The translations under genes were made by a program, and so were the position numbers. A model generated the notes under the pieces. That model did no database searches. It was given only the letters and a program-made list of their open reading frames with translations, and was not told the origin of the DNA. Shown here piece by piece: positions 62,826 to 64,000 of a stretch of DNA of 64,000 bases. Source of the DNA: Desulfobotulus mexicanus. GTDB lineage: Bacteria; Desulfobacterota; Desulfobacteria; Desulfobacterales; ASO4-4. Where the stretch lies: positions 1-64,000 of the forward strand of contig NZ_VDMB01000018.1 of NCBI RefSeq assembly GCF_006175995.1, given 5' to 3'. Each line of letters starts with the position of its first letter. Position 1 is the first letter of the stretch.

Positions 62826-64000
62826 ATGGATATGGAGAAGGCGCTGGATATCGGCGCACTGGAACGCAGCCTTTGTTTTGCCGGGGACAAGGAGCCCGGT
62901 CTGCCCCCATGGCTTGAGGCTTCATGGAAAGAGCCTGCATCTTTCTGGGAAGGCCTGTGGGAAAGGGCAAAACGTATCTCTGCCTTGCATCCGGCCTCTG
63001 TTCCCTTCCGCCATTATGACTTTTATCACGACACGGTTCACAGGTTTGAAGACAGTGGCAGACAAGCCATGAAAGAACCCGATGGCAAAGAGGGCTGGAA
63101 GGGCCTCTCCTTTGCGGCACTGGGCCAGAAGTCCCTCGGTCTTGCTTCCCTCTGGATGGATAGCGGGGCAGAAAAGGGGAAGGTGGTTGCTCTGGTCTTT
63201 GAAGAGGGAGAAACCCTCATGCTGACCCTTCTGGCAGCTTTCAGGCTGGGCATGGTCGTTTCCCCCATTCCGCCCCGTGGTCGCCGTCTCCTTGCGGAAC
63301 GCCTTAAAAATCTTTCCCCTGACTTTGTCGTGGCAGACGACATGCATGCTTCCCTCCGAATTTTTTCCGGTTTCAAGCGCCTTGCCCATGAGGCCTTACA
63401 GGGCAAAGCTCCGGGATCTGATATTCCCTTTTCATCCTCCGGTTACGCTCCCCAGGAAACCGCAGCCCTGCTCTTTGATCCCACTTCCCCTGAACCCTGC
63501 ACACCCCGGCCGGTGACGGCGCAAACCCTTTATCTGGGTTCCCTGAGGGACGGTATGCTTGCCATGGGCCTGAAGCCCGGCGATGCCTATGCTGCACCGG
63601 GTTTTAATCCTATGGAAATGCAGCCTTCCCTCATGCTTTCAGGGCTCCTTGCGGGAGCCTGCCTTGTTTGTCCCGGTACGGAGGATATGGCAAAAAAGGT
63701 CCTGCAACTGGCTTCTGTCAAGCTGAGAATGCTTGGGGTCAGCAGGGCTTTCAGGGAGAGTCTTGATGGTGTTTCTGTGGATTTGGGCAAAAACTGTTCC
63801 AAATGGTTCCGGCATCCGGGGGAAGGCCCTCCTTCCCAAGGCTGGAATGATTTTATGAAGGAAAAGGGCCTTGAAAAGGCCTTTGCCTTCAATTTTGTAT
63901 GGAATGCTTCTCTGGGAGGGGCCTGCCTGTTTTCCGCAGGGGTGACGGGCAGGGTTCATGGCAATGTTTTGCCTGCGGCCGGGGTTCGCTGGCGCATGGG
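62826..64000 (+). CDS. AMP-binding (adenylate-forming) enzyme, N-terminal part (partial)
   Basis: Open from ATG 62826 (AAAGGAGG 9 bases upstream) to the window end, 391 codons; the C-terminal part is outside. N-terminal features suit the acyl-CoA synthetase/AMP-dependent ligase superfamily: FAALGQKSLGLASLWMDSGAEKG, VVALVFEEGETLMLTLLAAF, GMVVSPIPPRG, then GLKPGDAYAAPG and LLAGACLVCPG. The core P-loop (usually TSGTTG-type) is not convincing where it should be (FDPTSPEPCTPRPV), so the enzyme may be degenerate or atypical. It may activate a carboxylate as acyl-AMP or acyl-CoA. The gene is separated from the effector candidate by 176 bases. Confidence 0.65.
   Translation, partial: MDMEKALDIGALERSLCFAGDKEPGLPPWLEASWKEPASFWEGLWERAKRISALHPASVPFRHYDFYHDTVHRFEDSGRQAMKEPDGKEGWKGLSFAALGQKSLGLASLWMDSGAEKGKVVALVFEEGETLMLTLLAAFRLGMVVSPIPPRGRRLLAERLKNLSPDFVVADDMHASLRIFSGFKRLAHEALQGKAPGSDIPFSSSGYAPQETAALLFDPTSPEPCTPRPVTAQTLYLGSLRDGMLAMGLKPGDAYAAPGFNPMEMQPSLMLSGLLAGACLVCPGTEDMAKKVLQLASVKLRMLGVSRAFRESLDGVSVDLGKNCSKWFRHPGEGPPSQGWNDFMKEKGLEKAFAFNFVWNASLGGACLFSAGVTGRVHGNVLPAAGVRWRM

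Overview
The window looks like a chromosomal segment of a Gram-negative anaerobe, most likely a sulfate-reducing member of the Desulfobacterota (former Deltaproteobacteria). The reasons are an archaeal-type first enzyme for aromatic amino acid synthesis, a MoeA fused to a periplasmic-binding-like domain, a very long FAD/Fe-S lactate-type dehydrogenase, and the style of the signalling proteins. This is inference from gene content; there is no rRNA or other taxonomic marker here. I saw no tRNA, rRNA or CRISPR array.

Left part (1-10,400, nearly all on the minus strand). It opens with the 5' part of an IS transposase, a strong bidirectional hairpin terminator, and a two-gene operon for secreted proteins (GWI-repeat protein and DUF1566 protein). 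Next comes a 2-amino-3,7-dideoxy-hept-6-ulosonate synthase preceded by a phenylalanine-rich leader peptide, an antiterminator and a terminator, that is, a complete translational attenuator. An outer-membrane beta-barrel protein, a UvrD/Rep helicase, a cold-shock protein that appears to start at TTG, and a phosphomannomutase/phosphoglucomutase follow.

Molybdenum region (10,857-22,516, mostly minus). It has MoeA, a MoeA-PBP fusion, an MFS transporter (plus strand), and an operon for a three-subunit molybdenum hydroxylase. That operon reads Mo-binding subunit, a small exported protein, [2Fe-2S] subunit, FAD subunit, XdhC/CoxI-type maturation factor, MocA-like nucleotidyltransferase and a GNAT-like protein, with 4-base overlaps between several genes.

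Middle (22,804-38,974). A two-gene Septu-like phage-defence system (PtuA ATPase and PtuB HNH nuclease) comes first, then a histidinol-phosphate aminotransferase translationally coupled to an HATPase-GNAT fusion protein, a cupin-like protein and a periplasmic solute-binding protein. A signalling pair (hybrid histidine kinase with Hpt, and a REC-PAS-GGDEF-EAL protein), a lipoprotein, and a 1223-residue FAD/Fe-S dehydrogenase complete this part.

Right part (39,617-62,649, plus strand). This is a type VI secretion locus: tssB, tssC, Hcp-like, tssK, tssE, a VgrG-like core, a separate needle-like protein, tssF, tssL, a small acidic protein, tssG, a TssA-like protein, a four-zinc-ribbon protein, a PAAR-like DUF4280 protein, tssH, tssM and tssJ. 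It is followed by a second, near-identical Hcp-like gene and a lower-GC gene with a kinase-like catalytic motif that is a good effector candidate. The two Hcp genes are mosaic: the first 66 bases differ at 10 silent sites, the remaining 510 at only four. Unusual points of the locus are the split spike, the divergent Hcp, the zinc-ribbon protein and the extragenic palindromes at module borders. The window ends inside an AMP-binding (adenylate-forming) enzyme gene.

Three copies of a dispersed intergenic repeat (about 5.8, 10.6 and 34.6 kb) are also present.
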